From: Terriglobales bacterium
GTDB lineage: Bacteria; Acidobacteriota; Terriglobia; Terriglobales; Acidobacteriaceae
Reading direction: 5' to 3'
Assembly: GCA_035624455.1 (NCBI GenBank)
Contig: DASPRM010000047.1
Coordinates: forward strand, 1 to 46,653
DNA length: 46,653 nucleotides
In this document: in pieces, positions 8,853 to 18,143 of the stretch
Layout of the letters: each line of letters starts with the position of its first letter
Numbering within the stretch: position 1 is the stretch's first letter
The notes under the pieces: generated by a model
What the model was told of the DNA's origin: nothing
Databases searched by the model: none
The model's input: only the letters and a program-made list of their open reading frames with translations
Translations under genes and position numbers: made by a program

Positions 8853-9628
8853 CCACTAGTACGGCGGCGGGCATCGGAAAAATTCTAATCATCGACAGCA
8901 ACGTCTTTTTTGCCAAACGCCTGGCCCACGCGCTTGAGCAGCAGGGATTTGAGGTGCTGCACAGTCCGGACACGGCGTACGCCATGACCATGCTGGAATG
9001 GAACACGCCGGACGCCATCGTTTGCGCCACCAATATGCGCGAGCTGGGAGCCTACGAAATCGTTCCCATCCTCCACGGAGACGCCAAGACTGCCCACATT
9101 CCGATCGTCGCACTAGGTGAAAGCGGAGAGAAGAGTCTGATGGCTGCCTTCCGCGCCGGCTGCGATGACTGTGTCGACCGTAAGCTGGGTCCGGAAAATA
9201 TTGCTGCCCACCTGCGCACGTTCCTGCGCAGCCGCGAAGAAGGCTTCCACCCAACGCAGATGCTGGAAAGCTCCGTAACCGCGATGGAAGGGAGCCTCTC
9301 GCATCTCGACCTGCCTGGCGTGATCCAGATGCTGCAGCATTCGCGTCAGACAGGATCGCTGCACATCAATGCCGGCGACACGGATGGAATCATCATTTTT
9401 GATGGCGGGCAACTCACGCATGCCGAGAGCGGCGAACTCATCGGCGACGATGCCGTGCTGCAGATCGTGAAGAACTGCAATCGTGCCGAGACGGGAGTCT
9501 ACAAGTTCATTCATGGCTATGCGCCTTCTACCCGCACCGTGTTGCGATCGGCTACCGAGTTGATGCTGCAGGCGCTGCGCGAAATTGATGAAGAAGAGCA
9601 CGGCAACGAAGAAGAGGTACTGTTTTGA
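8849..9628 (+). CDS. Pseudo-receiver fused to PATAN (DUF4388) domain
   Basis: A 259-residue protein. Residues 10-130 have a CheY-like pattern but the phospho-acceptor is missing: the stretch DAIVCATNM places A60 where Asp should be, and the first acidic pair is reduced to D16-S17. Residues about 145-250 form a PATAN/DUF4388 domain, beginning GSLSHLDLPGVIQMLQHSRQ with TGSLHI following. In cyanobacteria, PATAN response regulators act in pilus-based phototaxis, which fits this operon. It probably transmits a signal by binding rather than by its own phosphorylation. The ATG at 8849 overlaps the upstream stop, and the stop overlaps the next TTG. Confidence 0.85.
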   Translation: MTTSTAAGIGKILIIDSNVFFAKRLAHALEQQGFEVLHSPDTAYAMTMLEWNTPDAIVCATNMRELGAYEIVPILHGDAKTAHIPIVALGESGEKSLMAAFRAGCDDCVDRKLGPENIAAHLRTFLRSREEGFHPTQMLESSVTAMEGSLSHLDLPGVIQMLQHSRQTGSLHINAGDTDGIIIFDGGQLTHAESGELIGDDAVLQIVKNCNRAETGVYKFIHGYAPSTRTVLRSATELMLQALREIDEEEHGNEEEVLF

Positions 9629-10476
9629 GTGCGCCCACCGTGTATTTCATCGACGATAGCGCCACCATGCGCGAGGTCATCAAGATTGCGTTCCGCCGCG
9701 AGAACATTGATGTGGTGGCCTGTCACGATGGGGATGCCGCTATCAATCAAATGCGCGAGGCGCCGCCGGATGTGGTCATCAGCGACGTGATCATGCCGGG
9801 CAAAGACGGATACGACGTCTGCCAGCTGATCAAGCAGAATCCGGCGACGGCTAACACCCCCGTCGTGCTGATGTCGGGCGTGGTGAACCGTAGCGTGGCG
9901 GAGAAGGCGTTCGCCGTTAAAGCGGACGAGTTGATTCGCAAGCCCTTCCAGCCCCAGGATCTGATTGCCCGGGTGAAGCATCTGCTGCAGCCCAAGGAGA
10001 AAGACAAGAGGACAGAACTCTCGGTCGCCGGCCGAAACGGGCAGGTGGTCGCAAACGCAGGAGCCTCGGCGGCACTCAGCAGCATCTTTGCCGGTCCCGC
10101 CAATGGCGGGAGGGCTGCGACAAGTCCTTCCGCGGCCGGGGGAGGTGTGCCGGGCACAATTTCGGCGCGCTTTGGCATTCCGGTTCCACCCGTCAGCACT
10201 CCAGCACCGGGTCCAGTCGTCGCTCCTGAGAGACCTGCAGTAGCGCCCGCAGTTGCACCTCCACCAGCAACTGTTACACCTTCGCCGCCGAGTGTTTCGG
10301 CAGCAACCGCATCCGCGCGGTCGCAGGTGTCCGCTTCGTCAGATGTAGCCAAACTGCGGATTGAGATTTTGCGGCTGGAGAATCTGGTCAAGAAGTTGCA
10401 TTCCGAATTGCAGGCCGAGCGCGAGTACGCGCGGGCCCTCGAGGAGCACGTAAAGACGTTACAAGAAACCGAGTGA
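9625..10476 (+). CDS. Response regulator with Pro/Ala-rich linker and C-terminal coiled coil
   Basis: 283 residues. The receiver (1-122) is intact: D10-D11, phospho-acceptor D54 (VISDVIMPG) and K106 (RKPF). A low-complexity linker rich in Pro, Ala, Val and Thr (about 130-235) leads to a strongly charged heptad-like coiled coil (about 240-283, LRIEILRLENLVKKLH onward). There is no DNA-binding or enzymatic output domain. TTG at 9625 overlaps the preceding stop by four bases and no better start exists. The coiled coil suggests dimerisation or docking to a filament or pole-localised partner; this is inference. It is the last gene of the operon. Confidence 0.85.
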   Translation: MSAPTVYFIDDSATMREVIKIAFRRENIDVVACHDGDAAINQMREAPPDVVISDVIMPGKDGYDVCQLIKQNPATANTPVVLMSGVVNRSVAEKAFAVKADELIRKPFQPQDLIARVKHLLQPKEKDKRTELSVAGRNGQVVANAGASAALSSIFAGPANGGRAATSPSAAGGGVPGTISARFGIPVPPVSTPAPGPVVAPERPAVAPAVAPPPATVTPSPPSVSAATASARSQVSASSDVAKLRIEILRLENLVKKLHSELQAEREYARALEEHVKTLQETE

Positions 10477-10571
10477 TATCTCCTCCGGCGGCTAGAGTTT
10501 CCCCGGGGGCGCCGATACACTCCGAAGAATGATGTATCAAGTTTGTGTCGTAGCCGTATCAGGCGACACCG

Positions 10572-10607
10572 AAAAGGCATTCTGAGCCCCGGTTCAGGGT
10601 GCCTTTT
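10572..10607 (+). terminator. Bidirectional intrinsic terminator
   Basis: A 14-bp stem (10572-10585 with 10594-10607) around an 8-base loop, allowing two T-G wobbles. The arms begin AAAAGGCA and end TGCCTTTT, so each strand gives a T run directly after the stem. It lies between the end of the chemosensory operon (10476) and the convergent transporter gene (ends at 10697) and can serve both. Confidence 0.85.
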
Positions 10608-10696
10608 GAGTTTGCTTTCGTTTTAGCTGTCTTCATTCGGACTAAGCGTGGATTTCGCTCCAGGAGCGCCCAGTTTCTCGTTGGGGACCTTGCTTT

Positions 10697-11989
10697 TCAT
10701 GGCGCTTGACCTCGCGCCCGCACCGCCAAGGCCAGCCACGCCGCCACTAGATATCCGACTACCAGAAGCATCAAGCCGGGCGTGAAGGAATGAGTTCGCG
10801 AGCTAAGATATCCAAGCGCGAAGGGTCCCACAAATCCACCCAGGTTGCCCACAGCATTAATCAGGCCTACTGAAGCTGCCGCTGCAGCATCGCTCAGCAC
10901 GGCAGTAGGCATCGCCCAAAACGCCGGGAGACTGGCTTCTATGCCACAGGCGACGAGCGTGAACAGACCAACCGTGAACCACAGCTTCGGGTTGAGCAAA
11001 CCCGCAAGAAGCAGGCCGATTCCACAAAGAAGAAGCGGAACCGCTGTATGCCAGCGGCGCTCGCCGGTGTAATCGGAATGCCACCCATTCAGCTGCATCG
11101 CAACCAGCGCCACCAGGTAGGGAATGGCGGTGAGCAGGGAAACTCTCAAGTTACTGCCTCCCGAACTCCGCTTAAGAATGGTCGGCAACCAAAAGGCGAG
11201 CGCATAGTTTCCGGCTACCAGGAAGAAATACAGCACAGTGAGAAGAATCACATCGCGATCTTTGAATGCCTGGGTGATGCTGGAAGAACGGTCCGCCTGT
11301 TTGGCTGCCTTCTCCCGTTCGAGTTCACCTGCAATCCAGGCGCTCTCCTGGGCGCTCAACCAGCTGGCCTGATGTGGCCAATCGGTCAGATAGAAGATGG
11401 TAATGATGCCAATCACGATCGCCGGAATCCCCTCCAGGATGAACAGCCAGCGCCAGCCGCTCAGGCCGAGCCAATGGAATCCCAGGATCCATCCTGCCAG
11501 TGGTGTACCGATCACGAACGAAACCGGAATGGCAGCGATAAAGTTGGCCAGTGCCTTGGCACGGTCGCGCGCGGTGAACCAGTGCGTGAGATAGACGACT
11601 ATGCCGGGAAAGAATGCCGCCTCAGCGGCTCCCAGGAGCAGACGGAGCAGGTAAAACTGAGGAGCAGTCCGGATTGCAGCCGTGAATATTGTGATCACTC
11701 CCCAGGAGATCATCATGAAGCTGATGATCCGCCTTGCGCTGCGCAACTCCACCATCAGAGCGCCCGGAATCTGCAGCACAAAATAACCAAGAAAGAAGAT
11801 GCCCGACCCCAGGCCGATCACGCGCTCATCAAAACCAAGTTCTCCCGGCATTTGCAATGCTGCCATGCCGATATTCGTGCGGTCGATGAAGGCCACGATG
11901 AAGAGCACCAGCAGAAACGGCAAGAGCCGCCAAGCTATGCGGTGGCGGGCGCTCTGAGCGATTTCAGGAAGGGCGGTTGTGCCGGCCAT
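10697..11989 (-). CDS. MFS transporter, anion:cation symporter (ACS) family
   Basis: A 430-residue integral membrane protein with twelve likely transmembrane segments, a central hydrophilic loop (about residues 195-230, ending EREKAAKQADRSS) and the family signature region DRTNIGMAALQMPGELG in the first loop. ACS-family members (ExuT, GarP, tartrate and phthalate carriers) import organic acids with protons. The substrate cannot be assigned because no catabolic genes are adjacent. The ATG at 11989 is the first start that includes the initial amphipathic stretch. A TATACT box on the minus strand (12007-12012) may be its -10. It lies 131 bases downstream of uvrB on the same strand. Confidence 0.88.
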   Translation of the reverse strand: MAGTTALPEIAQSARHRIAWRLLPFLLVLFIVAFIDRTNIGMAALQMPGELGFDERVIGLGSGIFFLGYFVLQIPGALMVELRSARRIISFMMISWGVITIFTAAIRTAPQFYLLRLLLGAAEAAFFPGIVVYLTHWFTARDRAKALANFIAAIPVSFVIGTPLAGWILGFHWLGLSGWRWLFILEGIPAIVIGIITIFYLTDWPHQASWLSAQESAWIAGELEREKAAKQADRSSSITQAFKDRDVILLTVLYFFLVAGNYALAFWLPTILKRSSGGSNLRVSLLTAIPYLVALVAMQLNGWHSDYTGERRWHTAVPLLLCGIGLLLAGLLNPKLWFTVGLFTLVACGIEASLPAFWAMPTAVLSDAAAAASVGLINAVGNLGGFVGPFALGYLSSRTHSFTPGLMLLVVGYLVAAWLALAVRARGQAP

Positions 11990-12120
11990 AATCGAAGCGG
12001 CTCGGTAGTATAGATCGCCGCAACATAAAGCAGGAGTTGCAACTGCTGGACTGAAGCGAACGGAGTGGGGCGTCTCAAGAAATCAAAGCTCGCAAAGAAT
12101 CTGTATAACTGGGTGAGAGT

Positions 12121-14109
12121 TTATGCGAAGAGGAACTCTTTCGTGCGCAGGTCCTTGATCATGTCGCGCAACTTGGCAGCTTTTTCGAATTCAAAACGCT
12201 TTGCTGCCTCGCGCATATCGCTTTCCAACTTTGCGATGTATGCGTCGAGTTCTTCCTGGTTTTTAAATTCAGGAATGCCTTCAGCCTGATCGGTAAGATC
12301 CGTGTAGTCGGCTTCAACAATGGCTGCCAGCGACATCTGTAGCGGCCGCGAAATCGACTGCGGGGTAATACCGTTTTGCTCGTTGTAGGCCTGCTGAATC
12401 GCGCGGCGGCGCTCAGTCTCGTCGATTGCTTTGCGCATGGAGTCGGTCATCGTGTCCGCGTAAAGAATCGCGCGACCGTTCAGATGCCGGGCGCAGCGCC
12501 CGATGGTCTGGATCAGTGAGCCAGAGGAGCGCAGGAATCCTTCTTTGTCGGCATCGAGAACGGCTACCAACGAAACCTCCGGTAGATCAAGACCCTCGCG
12601 CAGCAGATTGATTCCGATCAGCACGTCGAACTCGCCTTTTCGCAGATCGCGCAGAATCTTGACTCGCTCCAGAGTTTCGATTTCCGAATGCATATAGCGG
12701 CAGCGTACGCCGACCTCGCTGTAATACTCCGCCAGGTCCTCGGCCATACGCTTAGTGAGCGTTGTGACCAGCACCCGTTCCTTGCGCTGCGCGCGGTCGC
12801 GGATTTCGTGCAGCAAATCGTCAATCTGGCCTTTCACTGACCTAACTTCCACTTCTGGATCCACCAGGCCCGTAGGACGGATAATCTGCTCGACCACTTC
12901 CCCCGCTGATTTGGTCAATTCGTAAGGGCCAGGGGTCGCTGAAACATAGATCGCCTGATTCACCCGATGCTCAAATTCTTCGAATGTCAGCGGACGATTA
13001 TCCAGCGCCGAAGGTAAGCGAAAGCCGTACTCAATCAGTGTGGATTTGCGGGAGCGGTCCCCGTGCCACATTCCGTGTAACTGAGGAATGGTTTGGTGGG
13101 ATTCATCGATAAATAGCAGGTAATCGCGAGGAACATAATCCAGCAACGTCGGCGGAGGTTCGCCCGGCAGACGTCCTGTGAAGTGACGCGAATAGTTTTC
13201 AATGCCGTGGCAGTAGCCGACCGACTTGATCATCTCCAGATCGAAGCGGGTGCGCTGGTGGACACGCTGCGCTTCCACCAGCCTGCCCTGTTTTTGCAAT
13301 TCGCCTTCCCACCATGCAAGCTCTTCCAGAATGGAGTCAATGGCGCGCTTTTTGGTTTCGGGCTTCATCACGTAATGCGATTTTGGATAGATCGGCAGCC
13401 GCAGGTAGCGTTGCTTGACGGTAGCGAATAGCGGGTCGATTTGAGACAGCGACTCAACCTGATCTCCCCACAATTCGATGCGATAAGCGAAATCGTCATA
13501 GGCGGGAAAGACTTCTATCACATCACCGCGCACACGGAACGTACCGCGACGCAATTCGCCGTCTGAACGTTCATAAAGAATTTCTACCAGCTTGCGGAGA
13601 ATATCCTCGCGTTTGACCTGCTGTCCCTTTTCCAGAAAGAGCAGCATCCCGTAGTAGGCCTCGGGCGAGCCGAGGCCGTAAATGCAGGACACAGAGGCGA
13701 TGATGATGCAGTCTCGCCGCTCGAATAGCGATTTGGTTGCCGACAGACGCAGTTTGTCGAGTTCATCATTAATCGTCGCTTCCTTCTCGATGTACACATC
13801 TCCGGAAGGAATGTAGGCCTCGGGCTGGTAATAGTCGTAATAGGATACGAAATACTCCACGGCATTCCTGGGGAAGAAGCTCTTAAATTCGTGGTAGAGC
13901 TGTGCGGCAAGCGTCTTGTTGTGGGCCAGGACGAGGGCCGAACGATTCACGGCTTCGATCACCTTCGCCATGGTGTAAGTCTTACCCGAGCCCGTAACCC
14001 CAAGCAGGACCTGGTGCTTCTCGCCTTCGAGCGCGCCGCGAGTCAGGGAGGAGATGGCTTCTGCCTGATCGCCCTGCGGGCTGTAGTCGGAATGAAGCTT
14101 GAAATCCAT
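12121..14109 (-). CDS. uvrB: UvrABC system protein B, excision nuclease helicase-like subunit
   Basis: 662 residues, the normal length. It begins [15 protein letters not shown], which matches the start of other UvrB proteins, so ATG 14109 is preferred over GTG 14133. Visible: Walker [14 protein letters not shown], the Y-rich beta-hairpin region [10 protein letters not shown] used for damage verification, [10 protein letters not shown] (Walker B), the helicase motif QTIGRCARH, and the UVR domain near the C-terminus that contacts UvrC. It verifies damage loaded by UvrA and recruits UvrC in nucleotide excision repair. No uvrA or uvrC is adjacent, which is normal. No LexA-type operator was recognised upstream. 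Confidence 0.97.
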   Translation of the reverse strand: MDFKLHSDYSPQGDQAEAISSLTRGALEGEKHQVLLGVTGSGKTYTMAKVIEAVNRSALVLAHNKTLAAQLYHEFKSFFPRNAVEYFVSYYDYYQPEAYIPSGDVYIEKEATINDELDKLRLSATKSLFERRDCIIIASVSCIYGLGSPEAYYGMLLFLEKGQQVKREDILRKLVEILYERSDGELRRGTFRVRGDVIEVFPAYDDFAYRIELWGDQVESLSQIDPLFATVKQRYLRLPIYPKSHYVMKPETKKRAIDSILEELAWWEGELQKQGRLVEAQRVHQRTRFDLEMIKSVGYCHGIENYSRHFTGRLPGEPPPTLLDYVPRDYLLFIDESHQTIPQLHGMWHGDRSRKSTLIEYGFRLPSALDNRPLTFEEFEHRVNQAIYVSATPGPYELTKSAGEVVEQIIRPTGLVDPEVEVRSVKGQIDDLLHEIRDRAQRKERVLVTTLTKRMAEDLAEYYSEVGVRCRYMHSEIETLERVKILRDLRKGEFDVLIGINLLREGLDLPEVSLVAVLDADKEGFLRSSGSLIQTIGRCARHLNGRAILYADTMTDSMRKAIDETERRRAIQQAYNEQNGITPQSISRPLQMSLAAIVEADYTDLTDQAEGIPEFKNQEELDAYIAKLESDMREAAKRFEFEKAAKLRDMIKDLRTKEFLFA

Positions 14110-14165
14110 AAATCGGCGGTCCCGAAGTCTCACAGAAGCAAATCTCAGCCGGGGAGCAATCTTTG

Positions 14166-14171
14166 ATTATA
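14166..14171 (-). promoter_or_regulatory. Probable -10 element of uvrB
   Basis: Read on the minus strand this is TATAAT, a perfect -10 hexamer, about 57 bases upstream of the chosen uvrB ATG. No good -35 hexamer sits 16-18 bases upstream, so the call rests on the -10 box and its position between uvrB and the next gene. Confidence 0.4.
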
Positions 14172-14188
14172 ACCTTGTCCGCGCACCC

Positions 14189-14806
14189 CTAATGCCGCCG
14201 ATAACCGGTCAGGCCTGCCGTCTTGGAGCGCGCATCGAGCCGGCTGAGACGCTTTTCCTGAAACGGAGTAATCAATGGCGTGTGGGCGATCGTGCACAGA
14301 TATTCCGGGATGAACCCAACAGGCTTCTCCGTGGTCATCCAATCGAGATGGTCAAAGCGCTTGAGATTGATGGGTCGAGAAAACGCGCGCAAGGTGCGCT
14401 CGCCCAGCAGATTGTAGTAGTCGTCGAAATAACTGATGGCCAGCTCGCGCAGCGAACGATGGACCGGCTCGCGGAAACGAAGACCGGCGAAGTTCGACTT
14501 CGCGATCGCGCCCCAGTGTCCATCATAGCGATAGATGGCAAGCACGTGGTCAAAATCGCGAGTAGCCTCCAGGTCCAGAAGCAGCGGCGGGAAGCCGTTT
14601 ACCCGTAAAGCTGCCGCTGCGAATATGGCGCCTTCGAGACAATGAGCCGTCCCCTCGCACAACACGCGGCGCGGAGACCATGCAGTATTGCCAAGATGAT
14701 AGGGCAGAGCATCCAGGAATCGCTGGATTAGCTGTGGCGTGCGCAATGCGCGCAGCCGGCGCAGTTCAGCCCTGGTGAATTCGTACGTGTCCAATGCTCT
14801 TGTCAT
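14189..14806 (-). CDS. Transglutaminase-fold (papain-like) protein of unknown function
   Basis: A 205-residue cytoplasmic-looking protein without signal peptide. A plausible catalytic set can be placed: C56 in GTAHCLEGA, H87 in RDFDHVLAIY and N105 in AKSNFAGL. The C...H...N/D order and spacing fit the bacterial transglutaminase-like superfamily. The reaction and substrate are unknown. The start is ATG 14806; the codon just before it (GTG 14809) is also possible. No ribosome site is evident. It lies 79 bases upstream of uvrB's start on the same strand, with a -10-like box for uvrB in the gap, so it may be transcribed separately. Confidence 0.65.
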   Translation of the reverse strand: MTRALDTYEFTRAELRRLRALRTPQLIQRFLDALPYHLGNTAWSPRRVLCEGTAHCLEGAIFAAAALRVNGFPPLLLDLEATRDFDHVLAIYRYDGHWGAIAKSNFAGLRFREPVHRSLRELAISYFDDYYNLLGERTLRAFSRPINLKRFDHLDWMTTEKPVGFIPEYLCTIAHTPLITPFQEKRLSRLDARSKTAGLTGYRRH

Positions 14807-14885
14807 CACGAGGAAAAGGCAAGTCCGACGAGGGATCTGGAGTTCCGTTTCAGGTGAATAATCGCCAGGGAAACGGTAGCTCTAC

Positions 14886-15599
14886 TCATTCTGTCCACGG
14901 GCCCTCCGGCCCCGCCAGCAGGAGTTCGCCAAGTTCATCCGGACGATCGATGAGCACGTCTGGTGGAACCCTCTGCAGAGATTCGGGAGATAGGCCCCAA
15001 TTGAGACCAATGCTCCACATCCCGGCATTACGCGCTGTCAACACATCGTTCGCTGAGTCTCCGATCATGGCGGCTTGGCGCGATGCAGAACCTGCTTCGC
15101 GCAGCAGTTCCTGAGCACCCAGGGGGTCCGGCTTCTTCGTTGGGAAGCTGTTTCCGCCGTAGACCTGGAAAAAGAAGGGGCTCAACCCGAGCGCCTCCAG
15201 AATGGCGCGCGACGGATTCACCGGCTTGTTGCTCAGTACCGCCATCTTTATTTGGCCGTTGCGCGCTCTGCGAATGTCCTCCAGGATCTCCCGGATTCCT
15301 TCATAGACCTGGGTGTGATCCAGCTTGTGCTCCCGGTACCAGGCGAGGAAGTATTGCAGCGCCGCATTCAGGAATTCCTGGTCGTCGGGGTCGCCCAAAG
15401 CCCGCCTGACCAGCATGGGTGCACCGTCTCCGATGTAGGTCGCGATCATCTCGCAGGGCAGCTCTGGTCGGCGAAAGTTGCGCAACATGGCATTGACCGA
15501 GTTGCAGAGGTCGACACGCGAGTCGATTAGCGTTCCATCCAGATCGAAGATCAGCAGGCGCAGATCTTCCGCCGGAATGCGCCGGTGAATTCTGAGCAT
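14886..15599 (-). CDS. gph: HAD-family hydrolase, phosphoglycolate phosphatase-like
   Basis: 237 residues. HAD motif I is FDLDGTLIDS (nucleophile Asp and acid Asp), motif II lies in VLSNKP, motif III is the lysine in TKKPDP, and motif IV is GDSANDVLTARNAG. A helical cap follows motif I, as in subfamily IA enzymes such as Gph. Phosphoglycolate formed during DNA repair or oxygenation is the usual substrate, but this subfamily is broad and related phosphatases (for example pyrophosphatase PpaX) look alike. The ATG at 15599 gives the expected short lead before motif I. It shares a 250-base divergent region with the E1 dehydrogenase gene. Confidence 0.82.
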   Translation of the reverse strand: MLRIHRRIPAEDLRLLIFDLDGTLIDSRVDLCNSVNAMLRNFRRPELPCEMIATYIGDGAPMLVRRALGDPDDQEFLNAALQYFLAWYREHKLDHTQVYEGIREILEDIRRARNGQIKMAVLSNKPVNPSRAILEALGLSPFFFQVYGGNSFPTKKPDPLGAQELLREAGSASRQAAMIGDSANDVLTARNAGMWSIGLNWGLSPESLQRVPPDVLIDRPDELGELLLAGPEGPWTE

Positions 15600-15800
15600 T
15601 GCACCACGATTCTAAATGGTGCCGCGGAAGGATCGTTTCAAGGGGGATACCCAGGCTTTCACCTGCGATTACCCAAGTACCCAGGGGGCCGCTTTCCCCC
15701 ATCCACTCCAGGATAGGCGAGATCGCCCAAGTGGATTTACAATGCTGTGTCCCTGGGTTTTTCCGGGACGTAAGACAATTTCGCTGCATCTAATCTTTGG

Positions 15801-15830
15801 CCCCAAGAACGCTTCCGCAGCTTCTTGGGG
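15801..15830 (+). promoter_or_regulatory. Perfect 9-bp hairpin in the leader of the E1 gene
   Basis: CCCCAAGAA (15801-15809) is exactly complementary to TTCTTGGGG (15822-15830), with a 12-base loop. The hairpin ends 11 bases before the GGGGA ribosome site (15841-15845) and 20 bases before the ATG at 15851. There is no T tract. It may be a protein-binding operator or an RNA structure that modulates translation or stability; the function is inferred from position only. Confidence 0.4.
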
Positions 15831-15850
15831 TGAATTGTGTGGGGAAATGA

Positions 15851-18052
15851 ATGGCGACGACCAAGACGGAGCCCAGGACAGCCAAACTGGCTGAAGCGCC
15901 GGCCAGGACCTATGAGGGTCTCACCCCCGAACAGCTCATCAAAGCGTACCGCCTGATGTATACCTCGCGGCGACTCGATGACCGCGAGATACTTCTTAAA
16001 AGACAGCAGCGTATCTTCTTCCAGATTTCCGGGGCCGGCCACGAAGCTTTGATGATGGCCGCGGGTCTTGTCCTGAAACCCGCTTACGACTGGTTTTATC
16101 CGTATTATCGCGATCGCACTCTGTGCCTGGCGCTGGGCGTCACTCCCTACGATATGCTGTGCCAGGCTTTGGGCAATGCGGAGGATCCCGCATCTGGCGG
16201 GCGCCAGATGCCTTCGCACTGGGGCAGCAAGCGGCTCAACATCGTCACCCAGTCTTCTCCCACGGGAACTCAGTTCCTGCAAGCCGTGGGGTGCGCCGAA
16301 GCGGGCCGTTATTTCAACCAGCATCCGAAAGCGGCCGCCAAAGTGGCGGGTGACTACCGAGAATTCAAGGAGGTCCGGTTCGAGGCGGACGAAATCGTTT
16401 ACTGCTCGATGGGCGATGGCGCAACCAGCGAAGGCGAGTTCTGGGAGGCGATGAACACCGCAGCTAATCGCAAGTTGCCGGTGTTGTTTGTCTGCGAGGA
16501 CAATGAATACGCCATCTCGGTGCCGGTGGAAGTGCAAACCGCGGGCGCCAACATTTCCCACCTGGTCGCAAATTTTCCGAACTTCACTTTCGCCGAGGTC
16601 GACGGCTGCAATCTCCTGGAAAGTTATGGAGCGCTGAAGCGAGCCGCTGAATACGTTCGCTCGGGAAGAGGCCCTGCCTTCGTGCACGGTCACGTCGTGC
16701 GGCCGTATTCGCACTCGCTCTCTGACGACGAACGCCTCTATCGCCCTGAGAAAGAACGTCAGGACGAAGCGGAGCGTGATCCCATACAGAGCATGCAGAT
16801 GTTTCTCCTGCGAGAGGGCATTCTCGACGAAGGCACAATCACGGCGCTGGAAAAAGAAGTGGACGAAGAAGTTCAGGAAGCGACGGATCGTGCGCTGGTC
16901 ACGCCCCTGCCGCCCAAAGACTCGGTCAAGCGGTTCGTTTATTCGCCGGATCTTGATCCGTGTTCCCGGCAATTCGAAACCCAGCCCGTCTTTCCCGAAC
17001 CGAAGCCAGGTAAGGCGCCGGTCGAGAAGACCATGGCTGATCTCATCAACGCCTGCCTTAAGGACGAGATGAAGCGTGACGAACGCGTCGTCATCTTCGG
17101 GGAGGACGTTGCCGACTGCAGCCGCGAGCAATACCTGGCGGAAAAATCGGTAAAAGGGAAGGGCGGAGTATTCAAGCTGACCTCCGGCCTGCAGTGCGAT
17201 TTCGGCAGCGACCGGGTGTTCAACTCGCCGCTCGCCGAAGCGAATATCGTGGGAAGAGCGATCGGCATGGGCACGCGCGGTTTGAAGCCGGTGGTCGAAA
17301 TCCAGTTCTTCGATTACATCTGGCCGGCGATGCACCAGTTGCGCAATGAAATGCCGCTGATCCGCTGGCGTTCCAACAATGCCTTTTTCTGCCCCATGGT
17401 GGTCCGCGTAGCGATTGGTGGATACCTGACGGGAGGTGGAATTTATCACTCGCAGTCGGGCGAGAATATCTTTACCCACATCCCAGGGATGCGCGTGGTG
17501 TTTCCTTCCAATGCGCTGGATGCCAATGGACTCCTGCGCACCGCGATTCGTTGCGATGATCCCGTGATGTTCCTGGAACACAAGCGGCTCTACCGCGAGA
17601 CTTTCGGGCGGGCGCCATATCCCGGGCCGGATTACTTGATCCCATTCGGAAAGGCGCGGGTTGTCCAGCCGGGAGCGGATATGACGGTAGTGACCTATGG
17701 AGCGATCGTCCCGCGGGCGTTACAAGCGACGCAGCGCCTGGAGCGCGAGCAGGGAGTGAAGGTAGAACTTATCGATTTGCGGACTCTGAATCCCTACGAT
17801 TGGGAGGCGATCGCGACCTCAGTACACAAAACCAATCGCGTCATCGTTGCCTATGAAGACACTAAGAGCTGGGGATATGGGGCGGAGATCGCTGCGCGCA
17901 TCGCCAGCGACCTGTTCGATGAACTTGATGCCCCCGTCCGGCGCGTCGCTGCTTTGGACACGTTCGTCGCATATCAGCCGGCGCTGGAAGACGTGATTCT
18001 GCCCCAGGTCGATGACCTCTATCAAGCCATGCTCGAGATGAGCAGGTACTGA
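15851..18052 (+). CDS. Fused alpha/beta E1 component of a 2-oxo acid dehydrogenase
   Basis: 733 residues in which the E1 alpha and beta chains, usually separate, are one polypeptide. The alpha half (about 25-340) carries the thiamine diphosphate motif [15 protein letters not shown] (about 187 onward) ending in the N that binds Mg. The beta half has the transketolase pyrimidine-binding domain (about 395-570, starting [13 protein letters not shown] and IFGEDVAD) and the C-terminal domain (about 590-725). The enzyme decarboxylates a branched-chain 2-oxo acid or pyruvate and passes the acyl group to E2. No E2 or E3 gene is adjacent, so the substrate is unresolved; the alpha/beta design favours the branched-chain type. 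A GGGGA precedes the ATG. Confidence 0.88.
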   Translation: MATTKTEPRTAKLAEAPARTYEGLTPEQLIKAYRLMYTSRRLDDREILLKRQQRIFFQISGAGHEALMMAAGLVLKPAYDWFYPYYRDRTLCLALGVTPYDMLCQALGNAEDPASGGRQMPSHWGSKRLNIVTQSSPTGTQFLQAVGCAEAGRYFNQHPKAAAKVAGDYREFKEVRFEADEIVYCSMGDGATSEGEFWEAMNTAANRKLPVLFVCEDNEYAISVPVEVQTAGANISHLVANFPNFTFAEVDGCNLLESYGALKRAAEYVRSGRGPAFVHGHVVRPYSHSLSDDERLYRPEKERQDEAERDPIQSMQMFLLREGILDEGTITALEKEVDEEVQEATDRALVTPLPPKDSVKRFVYSPDLDPCSRQFETQPVFPEPKPGKAPVEKTMADLINACLKDEMKRDERVVIFGEDVADCSREQYLAEKSVKGKGGVFKLTSGLQCDFGSDRVFNSPLAEANIVGRAIGMGTRGLKPVVEIQFFDYIWPAMHQLRNEMPLIRWRSNNAFFCPMVVRVAIGGYLTGGGIYHSQSGENIFTHIPGMRVVFPSNALDANGLLRTAIRCDDPVMFLEHKRLYRETFGRAPYPGPDYLIPFGKARVVQPGADMTVVTYGAIVPRALQATQRLEREQGVKVELIDLRTLNPYDWEAIATSVHKTNRVIVAYEDTKSWGYGAEIAARIASDLFDELDAPVRRVAALDTFVAYQPALEDVILPQVDDLYQAMLEMSRY

Positions 18053-18110
18053 AGCGCTGAAACTAGACTGTGCGTGAGCTAAACTGCGCACAACTCTAAA
18101 CGTTCCTATT

Positions 18111-18137
18111 GGGTCATCTGAGCGAAGCGAGGGATGT
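18111..18137 (-). repeat. Dispersed palindromic repeat family A, inverted copy
   Basis: Read on the minus strand it is CATCCCTCGCTTCGCTCAG followed by ATGACC, a member of the family with ATCCNTCG on the left and GCTC-(N)-ATGACA on the right. Other copies lie at 28174, 36027, 38611 and 42207. It sits between the convergent E1 and DoxX genes. Confidence 0.6.
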
Positions 18138-18143
18138 CTGTTT

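Noticed and set aside
11048-12013. 321-codon open frame on the plus strand across the MFS gene
   Set aside because: Antisense to a clear twelve-helix transporter; the translation is hydrophilic and Gln/His-rich without domain signs.
14886-15599. Beta-phosphoglucomutase instead of a phosphatase
   Set aside because: The HAD core cannot exclude it fully, but the DGTLIDSRVDL context and cap length fit phosphoglycolate phosphatase-type enzymes better.
15737-17581. 614-codon open frame on the minus strand across the E1 gene
   Set aside because: Shadow of a high-GC gene: it is antisense to the conserved TPP and transketolase motifs, has no family features and is Arg/His/Gly-rich as antisense frames are.
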